Positions 52,784 through 61,040 of a stretch of DNA of 64,000 nucleotides are shown in pieces; positions within the stretch are counted from its first letter, which is position 1; every line of letters starts with the position of its first letter. The position numbers were made by a program, and so were the translations under genes. Under the pieces are notes generated by a model. The model was given only the letters and a program-made list of their open reading frames with translations, was not told where the DNA came from and did not search any database. Origin of the DNA: Actinomadura pelletieri DSM 43383 (GTDB lineage: Bacteria > Actinomycetota > Actinomycetes > Streptosporangiales > Streptosporangiaceae); assembly GCF_003634705.1 (NCBI RefSeq), contig NZ_RBWU01000002.1, positions 1,240,001 through 1,304,000 of the forward strand. The letters are read 5' to 3'.

Positions 52784-53977
52784 TCATTCGTCCCCGGCGG
52801 GCAGCACGGCGACGACCTCCCAGCCGCCCTCGGGGCGCGGGCCCGCGCGCAGCCGTCCGCCGAGCGCGCCGATCCGCTCGGACAGGCCGGTGAGCCCGAA
52901 CCCGCCGGACGGCAGACGCCTGCCGCGTCCCCGCCCATCGTCGCGGACGCTCACCTGCACCTCCCCGCCGACGCGGGTGAGGCTGACCTGGACGGTGTCG
53001 GCGTCGGCGGCGTGCTTGCGGACGTTGGTGAGCGCCTCCTGCACGACGCGGTGCGCCGAGGTCGCGACCTCCGGTGGCAGCGTGCCGAGGTCGGGCGCGA
53101 GCGTCAGCGCGGCGGGCGGGTGGTCGAACGCGGCGACGAGATCGCGCAGCTGTGACAGGTCCCCGACGGGACGGGTCACGGCGCCCGCGCCGGGATGACC
53201 GTCGCCGCCGACGTGCTGGGCGTCCCGCAGGAGCCCGACCATGCGGCGCATCGAGGTGAGCGCCTCGGTCCCGGCCTTCTCGATCCCGCCGAGCATCGCG
53301 TCGATCTCCTCGGGCGTCGGCACCCGCGCGGATCCCGCCTGTGCCGCGAACCGGGCGGCCTGCGCCTGAACGACGATGCCCGTGACATGGTGGGCGACGA
53401 AGTCGTGCAGGTCGCGGGCGAGTTCGAGCCGTTCGTCCCGCCGTGCCGCCACCAGTGACCGGGCCCGGCGGGCGTCCGCGGCCCGCAGGTACAGCCCGAT
53501 CCCGACGGCGATCGCCGCGGCGATGCCGAGCGGCGGGGTGTACACCGACGCCTCGACCACGCTCGAGCGCAGCGGCGCCACCAGGATCGCGACGATGAAC
53601 AACACCGCCATCGGGACCAGGAGCCGCCGCTTCGCCTTCCACACCGTCCGGGCGAGGAGGATCAGCAGGCCGCCGGCCTCGGCGTACATGCACCCATCGA
53701 GCCATAGGAGCTGGTCCGACAGCCCCAGACGGAGCGTCGTGGCCGCCGACAGTAAGGCGGCGAGACATCCCCAGACGAGGAACCGGCGGCCGGAGATCGC
53801 GGCGACGTTGGCCGCCGCCGCGACGAACACCGTCCACAGAATGAGCTTGGTGATGGTGTCGGCGATCAGGAAGGTCGTGAGGAACAGCCCGGTGAACCCC
53901 GCATACGCGAGCCGCGCCATGCAGCCGCCCACCGAGTGAATGCGATCCAGCCTTGCCCCGGTGTCACTCACGCCCAT
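52784..53977 (-). CDS. sensor histidine kinase, HisKA_3 family
   Basis: 397 aa from ATG 53977 (or 378 aa from ATG 53920). About five N-terminal TM helices (residues 25-165), then the dimerisation box ELARDLHDFVAHHVTGI with phospho-acceptor His191, and the ATP-binding domain with N box HRVVQEALTNVRKHA and G boxes VRDDGRGRG and GFGLTGLSERI. There is no extracytoplasmic domain of size, so it likely senses a membrane or intramembrane signal. Partner is the LuxR-type regulator directly downstream. Confidence 0.9.
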   Translation of the reverse strand: MGVSDTGARLDRIHSVGGCMARLAYAGFTGLFLTTFLIADTITKLILWTVFVAAAANVAAISGRRFLVWGCLAALLSAATTLRLGLSDQLLWLDGCMYAEAGGLLILLARTVWKAKRRLLVPMAVLFIVAILVAPLRSSVVEASVYTPPLGIAAAIAVGIGLYLRAADARRARSLVAARRDERLELARDLHDFVAHHVTGIVVQAQAARFAAQAGSARVPTPEEIDAMLGGIEKAGTEALTSMRRMVGLLRDAQHVGGDGHPGAGAVTRPVGDLSQLRDLVAAFDHPPAALTLAPDLGTLPPEVATSAHRVVQEALTNVRKHAADADTVQVSLTRVGGEVQVSVRDDGRGRGRRLPSGGFGLTGLSERIGALGGRLRAGPRPEGGWEVVAVLPAGDE

Positions 53978-54006
53978 GGAGCGTACGACCCGAGGTCGAT
54001 CACCGG

Positions 54007-54024
54007 ATCGGCCGATCGGCCGAT
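54007..54024. promoter_or_regulatory. 18-bp palindrome of two ATCGGCCG units
   Basis: ATCGGCCGATCGGCCGAT is fully palindromic and also a direct repeat. It lies 30 nt before the sensor kinase start and 67 nt before the small gene at 54091, where a regulator could control both. Confidence 0.4.
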
Positions 54025-54090
54025 ACTCCGCGTCCAGGACCGGCCCCCGGCCCGATGTGGGCGGGGAGTGGCGCGGCGGACGCTGGGGAC

Positions 54091-54222
54091 ATGCACCTCT
54101 ACCTGGTCTATGGAGTCATCATCCTCGTGTTCGCCGCTTTCGTGATCTTATGCGGCGTCATGTTACCCGCCATGGAGATCGTGAAGTCGATCCGGGACCG
54201 TCGCTCGGACGCGGTCGAATAA
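54091..54222 (+). CDS. 43-aa single-TM protein
   Basis: One hydrophobic helix (YLVYGVIILVFAAFVILCGVML) followed by a charged tail (MEIVKSIRDRRSDAVE). A GGGG stretch precedes the ATG at a short distance. It is divergent from the histidine kinase and might act as its small membrane partner, but that is inference. It is a real-looking but very small gene. Confidence 0.5.
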   Translation: MHLYLVYGVIILVFAAFVILCGVMLPAMEIVKSIRDRRSDAVE

Positions 54223-54388
54223 GGGTTCGAGAATGTCAGTGGTGAACCGTAGCGTTGACCACGTGATTCAGGCGACATCCGGGAACAGATGTCGAACCGA
54301 GTCGCTTGTAGTGACGTAGTTACGGGTATGTGGTCACCGGTGGCACCGCACAGGCGCGGCCCACCGGTTCGCAGGAAGGGGTGTTGGC

Positions 54389-54619
54389 ATGAGTGCAGTG
54401 ACTGGCACGTTCCATCTCTCCCACCCACGGCTGGACGGGCCCGCTGAGCGGACCGTCGTGGAGCCGTGGCTCACCGAGCTTTCCCATGCGGTGCTGAACG
54501 CCTACGCCGACATCACCCCCGACCTGGCCCCCGTCGAAGCGCTGCCCGTGCGGCCCGCACTCACCGCTCGCCCCGTGCCCGCCCGCCCGGCGCCCGCCTC
54601 CGTGGCCGTGGCCGCCTGA
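54389..54619 (+). CDS. small protein of unknown function, 76 aa
   Basis: The first 55 residues (FHLSHPRLDGPAERTVVEPW, LTELSHAVLNAYADITPDL) look folded; the last 20 are Pro/Ala-rich. GGAAGGGG lies 7 nt before ATG 54389, a strong ribosome site, and a 12-bp terminator hairpin follows 23 nt after the stop, so it is a stand-alone, well-defined transcription unit. No family recognised; size and context recall short peptides or RiPP precursors but no modifying enzyme is adjacent. Confidence 0.6.
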   Translation: MSAVTGTFHLSHPRLDGPAERTVVEPWLTELSHAVLNAYADITPDLAPVEALPVRPALTARPVPARPAPASVAVAA

Positions 54620-54642
54620 CCGACCGAACACCTTCCAAAGAC

Positions 54643-54670
54643 AAGGGACCGAGGAGCGCCTCGGTCCCTT
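54643..54670 (+). terminator. strong rho-independent-type hairpin
   Basis: AAGGGACCGAGG and CCTCGGTCCCTT form a perfect 12-bp stem with an AGCG tetraloop, followed by TCCTTT. It ends the 76-aa gene's transcript and insulates the next promoter. Confidence 0.85.
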
Positions 54671-54686
54671 TCCTTTGGGGTGGCTG

Positions 54687-54723
54687 TCTCATATAATGAG
54701 AAATAGTTCTCATATTATGAGAA
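54687..54723 (+). promoter_or_regulatory. two tandem TCTCAT...ATGAGA boxes over a -10 element
   Basis: Box 1 TCTCAT-ATA-ATGAGA (54687-54701) and box 2 TTCTCATA-T-TATGAGAA (54707-54723; 17-bp perfect palindrome) have centres 21 bp apart, two helical turns. A TATAAT hexamer (54692-54697) sits inside box 1. The methyltransferase start is 39 nt after box 2. A dimeric repressor binding here would cover the promoter. An overlapping 7-4-7 repeat (ATGAGAA-ATAG-TTCTCAT) bridges the boxes. Confidence 0.7.
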
Positions 54724-54761
54724 GCGTCGTAGGGTGAGGACTCGTACTGAGAGGTGATCCG

Positions 54762-55562
54762 ATGTCCCCCGAAGCGACCTACACCCATGGCCACCACGAG
54801 AACGTCCTGAGTTCGCACACATGGCGGACGGTCGAGAACTCCGCCGCCTACCTGGTCGAACATCTACGTCCCGGCGACCGCGTGCTGGACGTCGGCTGTG
54901 GCCCCGGCACGATCACCGCGGGCCTGGCCGCACGGGTCGCCCCCGGCCGGGTCGTCGCCGCCGACTCCGCCGCGAGCGTGCTGGACGAGGCGCGCAAGAA
55001 CACCGCCGCGCTGGACAACGTCGACTTCGCCGTCGCCGACGTCCACGCCCTGGACCACGCCGACGGCACGTTCGACGTCGTCCACGCCCACCAGGTGCTC
55101 CAGCACGTCGCCGACCCCGTCCGGGCGCTGCGGGAGATGCGCCGCGTCACCCGTCCCGGCGGGATCGTCGCCGCGCGCGACGCCGACTTCGGCGCCATGG
55201 CCTGGCACCCCGACCCGCCGGGCATGGACGCCTGGCTGCCGATCTACTACGCCGTCGCCCGCGGTAACGGCGGCGAACCCGACGCGGGCCGCCGCCTCGT
55301 CTCCTGGGCCCGCGCCGCCGGGTTCACCGACATCACCGCGTCCGCCTCGGCCTGGTGCTACGCCACCCCCGACGAACGCGAATGGTGGAGCGAATCCTGG
55401 GGCGGGCGCCTGCTGCGGTCGTCCGTCGCCGACCACGCCGTGAACGGCGGCCACGCCACCCGTGAGGATCTCCGACGCATCTATGACGGGTGGAAGGCGT
55501 GGGCCGCCGCGGACGACGGCTGGTTCGCCGTCACCCACGGCGAGATCATCTGCCGGGCCTGA
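54762..55562 (+). CDS. class I SAM-dependent methyltransferase
   Basis: 266 aa. The SAM-binding motif I VLDVGCGPGTIT at about 42-53, the acidic motif post-I VVAADSAASVLDEA, and DVVHAHQVLQHVADPVRALREM as motif IV are typical of UbiE-like small-molecule methyltransferases. Substrate unknown. GAGAGGTG precedes the ATG. Its own promoter has twin palindromes, so it is probably induced by a specific ligand or metal through a repressor encoded elsewhere. Confidence 0.85.
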   Translation: MSPEATYTHGHHENVLSSHTWRTVENSAAYLVEHLRPGDRVLDVGCGPGTITAGLAARVAPGRVVAADSAASVLDEARKNTAALDNVDFAVADVHALDHADGTFDVVHAHQVLQHVADPVRALREMRRVTRPGGIVAARDADFGAMAWHPDPPGMDAWLPIYYAVARGNGGEPDAGRRLVSWARAAGFTDITASASAWCYATPDEREWWSESWGGRLLRSSVADHAVNGGHATREDLRRIYDGWKAWAAADDGWFAVTHGEIICRA

Positions 55563-55727
55563 CCGATCGGCGGCGAGAGTATTCGGCTGCGAAATCGTCC
55601 GTGGGAGGTCGACCACCGAAGAATCTCGCGCGTTGTGCCGGTCAAGCTCGCATTTCTCCGTGTCGGCGGCGAGATTTGGACGTCGTCCGAGAACTCACGG
55701 CATTTCGCTGCTCATCCCTTGTTACGG

Positions 55728-57413
55728 TCAGAAGGGGTCGGTGAGGTCGCCCAGTTTGTCGGTCAATTGAAGGTTGTGGGAGTAGTCCACCGGAACCGTG
55801 ATGACGGAGACCGCGTCGTCGGCCAGCGCCTTACGGAGGGTCGGGAGGAGTTCCTCCGCCGAATCGACGCGGTAACCTCGGGCGCCGAAGCTCTCCGCGT
55901 ACTTCACGAAGTCGGGGTTGTCGAACCGGATGTGGGAGCTTTTCCCGAGTTCGAGGTCCATTTTCCACTCGATCAGGCCATACGCGGAGTCGTCCCAGAT
56001 CAGAACCGTGATCGGGATGTTCTCCCGGACGGCCGTCTCCAGTTCCTGCGAGTTCATCAGGAACGCGCCGTCGCCGGTCGCGGCCAGGACCCTGCGGTCG
56101 GGGTGGGCGAGTTTCGCCGCGATCGCGCCCGGCACGGCGAACCCCATGGACGACAGGCCGTTGGAGACCAGCAGCGTGTTCGGCTCGTACGTCGGGTACA
56201 TGCGCGCCATCCACATCTTCACCGCGCCGGTGTCGGCGAGGACGATGTCGCCGCGGCCCATCGCGGCGCGCACGTCGGAGACGATACGGCGCGGTGACAG
56301 CGGATGACCGTCCTCGGTCGCGCCCTCCGCCAACTCCTCCCGGATCATCTCGCGGATTTTCCGGTTGGTGGAGCGGGGCCCGTCCTCCGATCTGTCGAAC
56401 CGGCGGTGGACGGAGTCGGCCAGCGAGCGGAGCGTGCGGGAGATGTCGCCCTGGATGCCGACCTCGACCGGATAGTGGTCGTCCACCTCGGCGGGGAACT
56501 GGTGGACGTGAATGATCTTCTTGTCGGCGTTCGGGTTGACCTTGGCCGGGTCGAACTCCTGGAGTTCGTAGCCGACGGCGATGAGGACGTCCGCCTCGTC
56601 GAAGCCGAAGTTGACGTAGTCGTGCCGCATGAAGCCGACCGCGCCGAGCGCGTTGGGATGGTCGTCGGGGAACACGCCCTTGCCGTTGAACGTCGTCGCG
56701 ACGGGCAGACCGAGGCGCTCGGAGAAGTACCGCAGCGCGTCGCTCGCGCGGGCGCGGGTCGCGCCGTGCCCGGCCAGGACCACCGGGCGGTCGGCGAGCG
56801 CGAGCACGTCTGCGGCGCGGGCGATCTGCGCCGGGGACGGCTCCTGCGGACGGACGACGTTGACCGGCAGCGGCCGTAGCCCGGCGGGGACCTTCGCGGC
56901 CTCGACGTCCTCGGGAATCGCCAGGTAGACGGCGCCGGGACGTTCGGTCTGCGCGGTCTTGAACGCCTTGCGCACCATCTCCGGCAGCGCCTCGGCGGTG
57001 GGCGCCATCTCCGACCACTTGGTGATCGGACGGAACAGCGACACCAGGTCGACGATCTGGTGCGACTCCTTGTAGATGCGGTCCAGACCGACCTGCGCGG
57101 AGATCGCCACGACGGGGGTGCTGTTGGTGGTGGCGTCCGCCACGCCGAGCTGGAGGTTGATCGCGCCGGGGCCGAGCGTCGCCGACGCCACGCCCGCCTT
57201 GCCCGTGAGACGGCCGTAGATCTCCGCCATGAACGCCGCGCCCTGCTCGTGGCGGACGAGGACGTAGCGGATGGACGAGTCGTTCAGGGCGTTGACGAAG
57301 TGGATGTTCTCCTCGCCCGGGATCCCGAAGACGTATTCGACGCCCTCCGCCTCAAGGGTCCGGACGAGCAGCCGGGCCGCGTCCTCCCGGGCGGGGGCTT
57401 CCTGCGTGGACAT
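55728..57413 (-). CDS. acetolactate-synthase-like ThDP enzyme (AlsS/catabolic type)
   Basis: About 561 aa. EGVEYVFGIPGEENIHF at the N-terminus, the catalytic Glu in RHEQGAAFMAEIYGRLTG, LGPGAINLQLGVADA, and the ThDP/Mg motif GDGAFLMNSQELETAV...WDDSAYGLIEWK at the C-terminus. The GIPGEEN start and YGLIEWKM end favour the catabolic, FAD-independent acetolactate synthase group (pyruvate to 2-acetolactate and CO2, acetoin route) over IlvB, and no ilvN follows. ATG 57413 is chosen because the GGAG before ATG 57425 touches that codon. No alsD is adjacent. It converges with the methyltransferase gene. Confidence 0.82.
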   Translation of the reverse strand: MSTQEAPAREDAARLLVRTLEAEGVEYVFGIPGEENIHFVNALNDSSIRYVLVRHEQGAAFMAEIYGRLTGKAGVASATLGPGAINLQLGVADATTNSTPVVAISAQVGLDRIYKESHQIVDLVSLFRPITKWSEMAPTAEALPEMVRKAFKTAQTERPGAVYLAIPEDVEAAKVPAGLRPLPVNVVRPQEPSPAQIARAADVLALADRPVVLAGHGATRARASDALRYFSERLGLPVATTFNGKGVFPDDHPNALGAVGFMRHDYVNFGFDEADVLIAVGYELQEFDPAKVNPNADKKIIHVHQFPAEVDDHYPVEVGIQGDISRTLRSLADSVHRRFDRSEDGPRSTNRKIREMIREELAEGATEDGHPLSPRRIVSDVRAAMGRGDIVLADTGAVKMWMARMYPTYEPNTLLVSNGLSSMGFAVPGAIAAKLAHPDRRVLAATGDGAFLMNSQELETAVRENIPITVLIWDDSAYGLIEWKMDLELGKSSHIRFDNPDFVKYAESFGARGYRVDSAEELLPTLRKALADDAVSVITVPVDYSHNLQLTDKLGDLTDPF

Positions 57414-57527
57414 CGTGTGTCCCATCTCCAGTCTGCTGTTCGCTGGGTGCTGCCTCGTGCAGCGCCCACGACCCCGCCCGGCATTCCGGACCCCACTGTG
57501 CGATCGCTCTCAGCGGGCCGGAAAGGG

Positions 57528-57560
57528 GAGGGGCCGCGGCGTGGCACGCCGCGGCCCCTC
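57528..57560 (-). terminator. 15-bp stem hairpin after the DUF397 gene
   Basis: GAGGGGCCGCGGCGT and ACGCCGCGGCCCCTC form a perfect 15-bp stem with a GGC loop, 10 nt past the DUF397 stop. There is no U tract. Confidence 0.75.
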
Positions 57561-57570
57561 GCCACCGTCG

Positions 57571-57771
57571 CTACGCCTTCTTGATCGCGCTCATCAGGTC
57601 CCGCAGAGCGGACGTCGTCAGCATCAGCGCCGGACCGCCGGGGTCCTTGGAGTCGCGAACCGCGCACAGTGACGTGGACAGTGGCGCCACCTCGACGCAC
57701 TGGTCGCCGCTTCCGCTGTGGGACGACTTGCGCCAGACGGCACCGGTGAGTTCGCGCTGGGGGTTGGTCAC
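57571..57771 (-). CDS. DUF397 protein
   Basis: 66 aa. The DUF397 signature is complete: WRKSSHSGSGDQCVEVAP (about 13-30) and VRDSKDPGGPALMLT. Such proteins are encoded after Scr1/WhiJ-type HTH genes in actinomycetes and appear to act with them as toxin-antitoxin-like or developmental switches. Start ATG 57771 overlaps the HTH stop by 4 nt (ATGA). Followed by a strong hairpin. Confidence 0.9.
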   Translation of the reverse strand: MTNPQRELTGAVWRKSSHSGSGDQCVEVAPLSTSLCAVRDSKDPGGPALMLTTSALRDLMSAIKKA

Positions 57772-58613
57772 GGGCTGCTCCTTGCTGCCTCGGCTATGAG
57801 GTGCGCGGATTCCTCGGGGGTCAGGGCGGCCGCCTCGATTCGATCGAAGCGATCCCTATGTTTTGCTATTGCCTCCGCACTCTCGAGGTAAACGTCGCCC
57901 ATGGTGCCCTCCACATAGGCGATATCGGGGTCTGCGGGGTCTGGATACGACAATATGGTGAATCGTCCGTCGAGGCCCGCATGCTCCCGTGCTGTATATG
58001 GAAGTACCTGAATGGTGACGGATGGGCGAGTTGTCATGGCGGTGACGAGGGCCTCCAATTGGGCGCGCATCACCTTCTCACCGCCGATCGGTCGATGCAG
58101 CACCGCCTCGTCGAAGATGACGTGCAGGCGCGGCGCGTCCGCCCGGTCCAGGAGCGACTGGCGGATCTTGCGGGCGGCGATGCGGCGTTCGATGTCCTCG
58201 GGGCCGGGCAGCAGCCGGCCCGCGGTGATCACGGCCCGGGAGTACTGCTCGTTCTGCAGCAGGCCGTGGACGAGTTGCGGATCCCAGGTGCGGATGTGCG
58301 ACGCCTCGTCCTCCAGCGCGACATAGCTGCCGGAGAAGACGTCCTGGTAGGCCGTCCACCAGCCGCGCTGACCGGCCTGCCGGGCGAGGGTGATGAGCGC
58401 GTCGCGCGCGGGACTCGGCACACCGTAGAGGTCGAGGATGTCGGCGATGTCGCCGGGCTTGGGGCGGGTCTGGCTGGTTTCGAGGCGGGAGACGGTGGCT
58501 CGCGACCAGTCGAGCCGGTCCGCCACCTCCTGCAAGGTCAGGCCCTGCTCCTCACGGAGCTTGCGCAGTTCCCTCGCCAGGCGGCGGCCGCGGACGGTGG
58601 GGCGGTAGGTCAT
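57768..58613 (-). CDS. Scr1/WhiJ-type HTH regulator with DUF5753
   Basis: 281 aa. N-terminal Xre HTH at about 10-65 (LARELRKLREEQGLTLQEVADRLDWSRATVSRLE), then the DUF5753 domain (IRTWDPQLVHGLLQNEQYSRAVI, FDEAVLHRPIGG, VLPYTAREHAGLDGRFTIL, YVEGTMGDVYLE). It is translationally coupled to DUF397 and divergent from the HATPase gene. A 19-bp palindrome (58705-58723) in the divergent region is a likely operator. Confidence 0.92.
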   Translation of the reverse strand: MTYRPTVRGRRLARELRKLREEQGLTLQEVADRLDWSRATVSRLETSQTRPKPGDIADILDLYGVPSPARDALITLARQAGQRGWWTAYQDVFSGSYVALEDEASHIRTWDPQLVHGLLQNEQYSRAVITAGRLLPGPEDIERRIAARKIRQSLLDRADAPRLHVIFDEAVLHRPIGGEKVMRAQLEALVTAMTTRPSVTIQVLPYTAREHAGLDGRFTILSYPDPADPDIAYVEGTMGDVYLESAEAIAKHRDRFDRIEAAALTPEESAHLIAEAARSSP

Positions 58614-58704
58614 GGGAGTGGAGTCTTACCACTCTTGACGTCCGTCACAACGCGATTGACGAACACGGCAGGAAGGGCAGAGCAATTCGCCGAAGACAGT
58701 TGCG

Positions 58705-58723
58705 GTCGTGAGAATCTCACGAC
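58705..58723. promoter_or_regulatory. 19-bp perfect palindrome in the HTH/HATPase divergent promoter
   Basis: GTCGTGAGA-A-TCTCACGAC is a perfect 9-1-9 palindrome, 92 nt before the HTH start and 150 nt before the HATPase start. A TCACGAC half-site recurs at about 58736. It is the obvious candidate target of the Scr1-type regulator. Confidence 0.65.
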
Positions 58724-58872
58724 ACGCTTGGATGCGTCACGACTCCGGAACTGACAGTGAACACTGATCATTCCGGTGACCCGTACGTTCGGTACGAGTT
58801 GATCGTGATCGACCATGTCCAGGCCCGACGGGCAGGCCGCGCGCCCGTGCACGCAGAACGCGGGAGGAACCC

Positions 58873-59595
58873 GTGAAGAGCACGACAGCCGACCTCATCG
58901 CGGAGGGCTCCGCCGACCTCGCGGCGGAGACCTTCGCCGACGCGCTGGCCGACGGCGCCGGTGCCGCCCCCGGTACGGGCACCCTGCCCGGCTGGGTCTG
59001 GGCGCTGCCCGGCGGCCCCGGATGCGCGGGGCACGCGCGTCGCGTCCTGCGCGAGGCGCTCACCACGCTGGGCGCGCCGCCGGGGGCGATCGCCGACGCC
59101 CAGATCATGGTGAGCGAGCTGGCGACGAACGCGCACCAGCACGCGGGCGACCACGGCCCGCACGAGCTGTGGCTCTACGTCGGCGGCACCGAGACGGCCG
59201 AGGGCACGACGGCCGATGCGGGAGCCGCGCCGGAAGGGGGCCGGTCGGAAGGGCGCCGGTCGGAGGCGGGCGGCGAGGTCCCGGTGGACGACGACGTCGG
59301 GCGTGAGGTCGCGGGGGGTGAAGTCGTCGGCGGTGAAGTCGTCGCGGGTGAAGTCGTCGGGAGTCGGGCCGTGGGGGGTGAGGTTCGATGCGCCGTGTTC
59401 GACACGTTCGCCGAGGCGCCGCTCCCCGGCTACTCGTGGACGTCCGGCGACTGCGGGCGCGGGCTGAGCATCGTCCGTGAACTGTCGGGCGGGCGCTGGG
59501 GCACGCGCCGGACGCGATCGCGGCTCGGGCCGTCCGTCCGGGGCAAGGCCGTCTGGTTCGCCGTCCCCGGGGCCACCGCCGCCGCGCTCCACTGA
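58873..59595 (+). CDS. HATPase_c_2 anti-sigma-type ATP-binding protein with a repeat insertion
   Basis: 240 aa. A GHKL ATPase of the SpoIIAB/RsbW type found beside Scr1/DUF397 pairs. N box AQIMVSELATNAHQHA (about 76-91); G1 box SGDCGRGLSIV (about 191-201). Between strand HELWLYVGG and VRCAVFDTF lies an insert of about 65 residues rich in Gly, Glu and Val, built partly on 15-nt direct repeats (GGTGAAGTCGTCG at 59317, 59332, 59347). It would loop out of the fold without touching the ATP site. The usual role is to bind and hold a sigma factor or anti-anti-sigma factor. Confidence 0.82.
   Translation: MKSTTADLIAEGSADLAAETFADALADGAGAAPGTGTLPGWVWALPGGPGCAGHARRVLREALTTLGAPPGAIADAQIMVSELATNAHQHAGDHGPHELWLYVGGTETAEGTTADAGAAPEGGRSEGRRSEAGGEVPVDDDVGREVAGGEVVGGEVVAGEVVGSRAVGGEVRCAVFDTFAEAPLPGYSWTSGDCGRGLSIVRELSGGRWGTRRTRSRLGPSVRGKAVWFAVPGATAAALH
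59317..59361 (+). repeat. 15-nt in-frame direct repeats inside the HATPase gene
   Basis: Three units beginning GGTGAAGTCGTCG at 59317, 59332 and 59347 (period 15) encode GEVV-type pentads. Length change in whole units keeps the frame. Confidence 0.8.
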
Positions 59596-59663
59596 CCGGG
59601 CGCTTCGTCCGACGCGGATCCGGCGGGCCCGGACCACGCGGCGACGGCCTATGCTGGGCACAC

Positions 59664-61040
59664 GTGGTACATGTTCCGCGGCTCGTCGTGGCCGCGCCCT
59701 CCACGGGAAGCGGCAAGACGACCGTCGCGACGGGGCTGATGGCCGCGTTCGCGGCCCGCGGCCTGAGGGTCTCGCCCCACAAGGTCGGGCCCGACTACAT
59801 CGACCCCGGTTACCATGCGCTCGCCACCGGACGCCCCGGACGGAACCTCGATCCGTGGCTGACGTCCGAGGAACGTGTCCTGCCGCTGTTCCTGCACGGC
59901 GCGAACGCCGCGGACATCGCCGTCGTCGAAGGCGTCATGGGTCTGTACGACGGCGCCCCCGGACCGTCCGACTCGGCGGGTGGCGGTGACTTCGCGTCCA
60001 CGGCCCACATCGCGACCCTGCTCCGCGCACCCGTCATCCTGGTGGTGGACGCATCCACGGCCGCGGGACGTTCGGTCGCCGCGCTCGTCCACGGGTTCCG
60101 CTCCTACGGGACGGTCGAGGTCGCCGGTGTCATCCTCAACCGGCTCGGCTCGGACGGTCACGAACGCATCTGCCGCGACGCCGTCGAGGAGATGGGCCTG
60201 CCCGTCCTGGGCGCGCTCCGCCACCACGAGGACGCGGCGGCACCGTCCAGGCATCTCGGGCTCGTCCCGGCGGCCGAACGGCACGCGGACGCCGTCCGGA
60301 CCGTCCGGCGGCTCGGCGACCTGATCGCCGCGTCCTGCGACCTGGACGCGATCCTCACCCGGGCCCGCGCGGCCCCGCCGCTCGCCGCCGAACCGTGGGA
60401 CCCGGCGGACGCCGTCCGGGGGAGGGCGGCGGGGCGGCCGCGCATCGCGGTCGCCGGAGGGCCCGCGTTCACGTTCGGCTACACCGAGAACGAGGAACTG
60501 CTCACCGCCGCGGGCGCCGACGTCGTCCGGTTCGACCCGCTTCGAGACGAGAGGCTCCCCGAAGGGACGAGCGGCGTCGTCATCGGCGGCGGCTTCCCCG
60601 AGATGCACGCGGCGGAACTCTCGTCCAACGAACCCCTGCGCCGGGAGCTTGCGGCGTTCGGGAAGGCGTCCCGGCCCGTGTACGCGGAATGCGCGGGCCT
60701 GCTGTATCTGGCGCGGGAGTTGGACGGCGCGCCCATGTGCGGCGTCCTGGCCGGAGTGAAGGCGACCATGGCCTCGCGGCTGACGCTGGGCTATCGTGCC
60801 GCGGTGGCGGTGGCCGACTCGGTCGTCGCCCGCGCGGGCGAACGGGTACGCGGACACGAGTTCCACGGCACGGTCACCGAACCCGTCCACGGGGAGACGG
60901 CGGCCTGGCAGTGGGAGCGGTCCGGTCCCGTGGGATTCGTGCAGGGCGGCTGCGTGGCGTCCTACCTTCATCTGCACTGGGCGGGATCGCCCTGGTTCGC
61001 CGGCAGGATGGTCGACGCCTGCGGAGGGGAGGACGCGTGA
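59664..61040 (+). CDS. cobB: cobyrinate a,c-diamide synthase CobB/CbiA
   Basis: 458 aa. ATP- and glutamine-dependent amidation of carboxylates a and c of (hydrogeno)cobyrinate. P-loop VVAAPSTGSGKTTVATG; the KVGPDYIDPGYH motif of the family; GVMGLYDG; and the glutaminase domain with Cys343 in VYAECAGLLYLARE. The C-terminal VRGHEFHGT holds the partner His. Start GTG 59664. It overlaps the GNAT gene by 4 nt (GTGA) and is the first gene of the second cobalamin block. Confidence 0.94.
   Translation: MVHVPRLVVAAPSTGSGKTTVATGLMAAFAARGLRVSPHKVGPDYIDPGYHALATGRPGRNLDPWLTSEERVLPLFLHGANAADIAVVEGVMGLYDGAPGPSDSAGGGDFASTAHIATLLRAPVILVVDASTAAGRSVAALVHGFRSYGTVEVAGVILNRLGSDGHERICRDAVEEMGLPVLGALRHHEDAAAPSRHLGLVPAAERHADAVRTVRRLGDLIAASCDLDAILTRARAAPPLAAEPWDPADAVRGRAAGRPRIAVAGGPAFTFGYTENEELLTAAGADVVRFDPLRDERLPEGTSGVVIGGGFPEMHAAELSSNEPLRRELAAFGKASRPVYAECAGLLYLARELDGAPMCGVLAGVKATMASRLTLGYRAAVAVADSVVARAGERVRGHEFHGTVTEPVHGETAAWQWERSGPVGFVQGGCVASYLHLHWAGSPWFAGRMVDACGGEDA

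Noticed and set aside
59596..59663. Cobalamin riboswitch before the cobB block, and before cobD
   Set aside because: The conserved B12 box was not recognisable in either upstream region.
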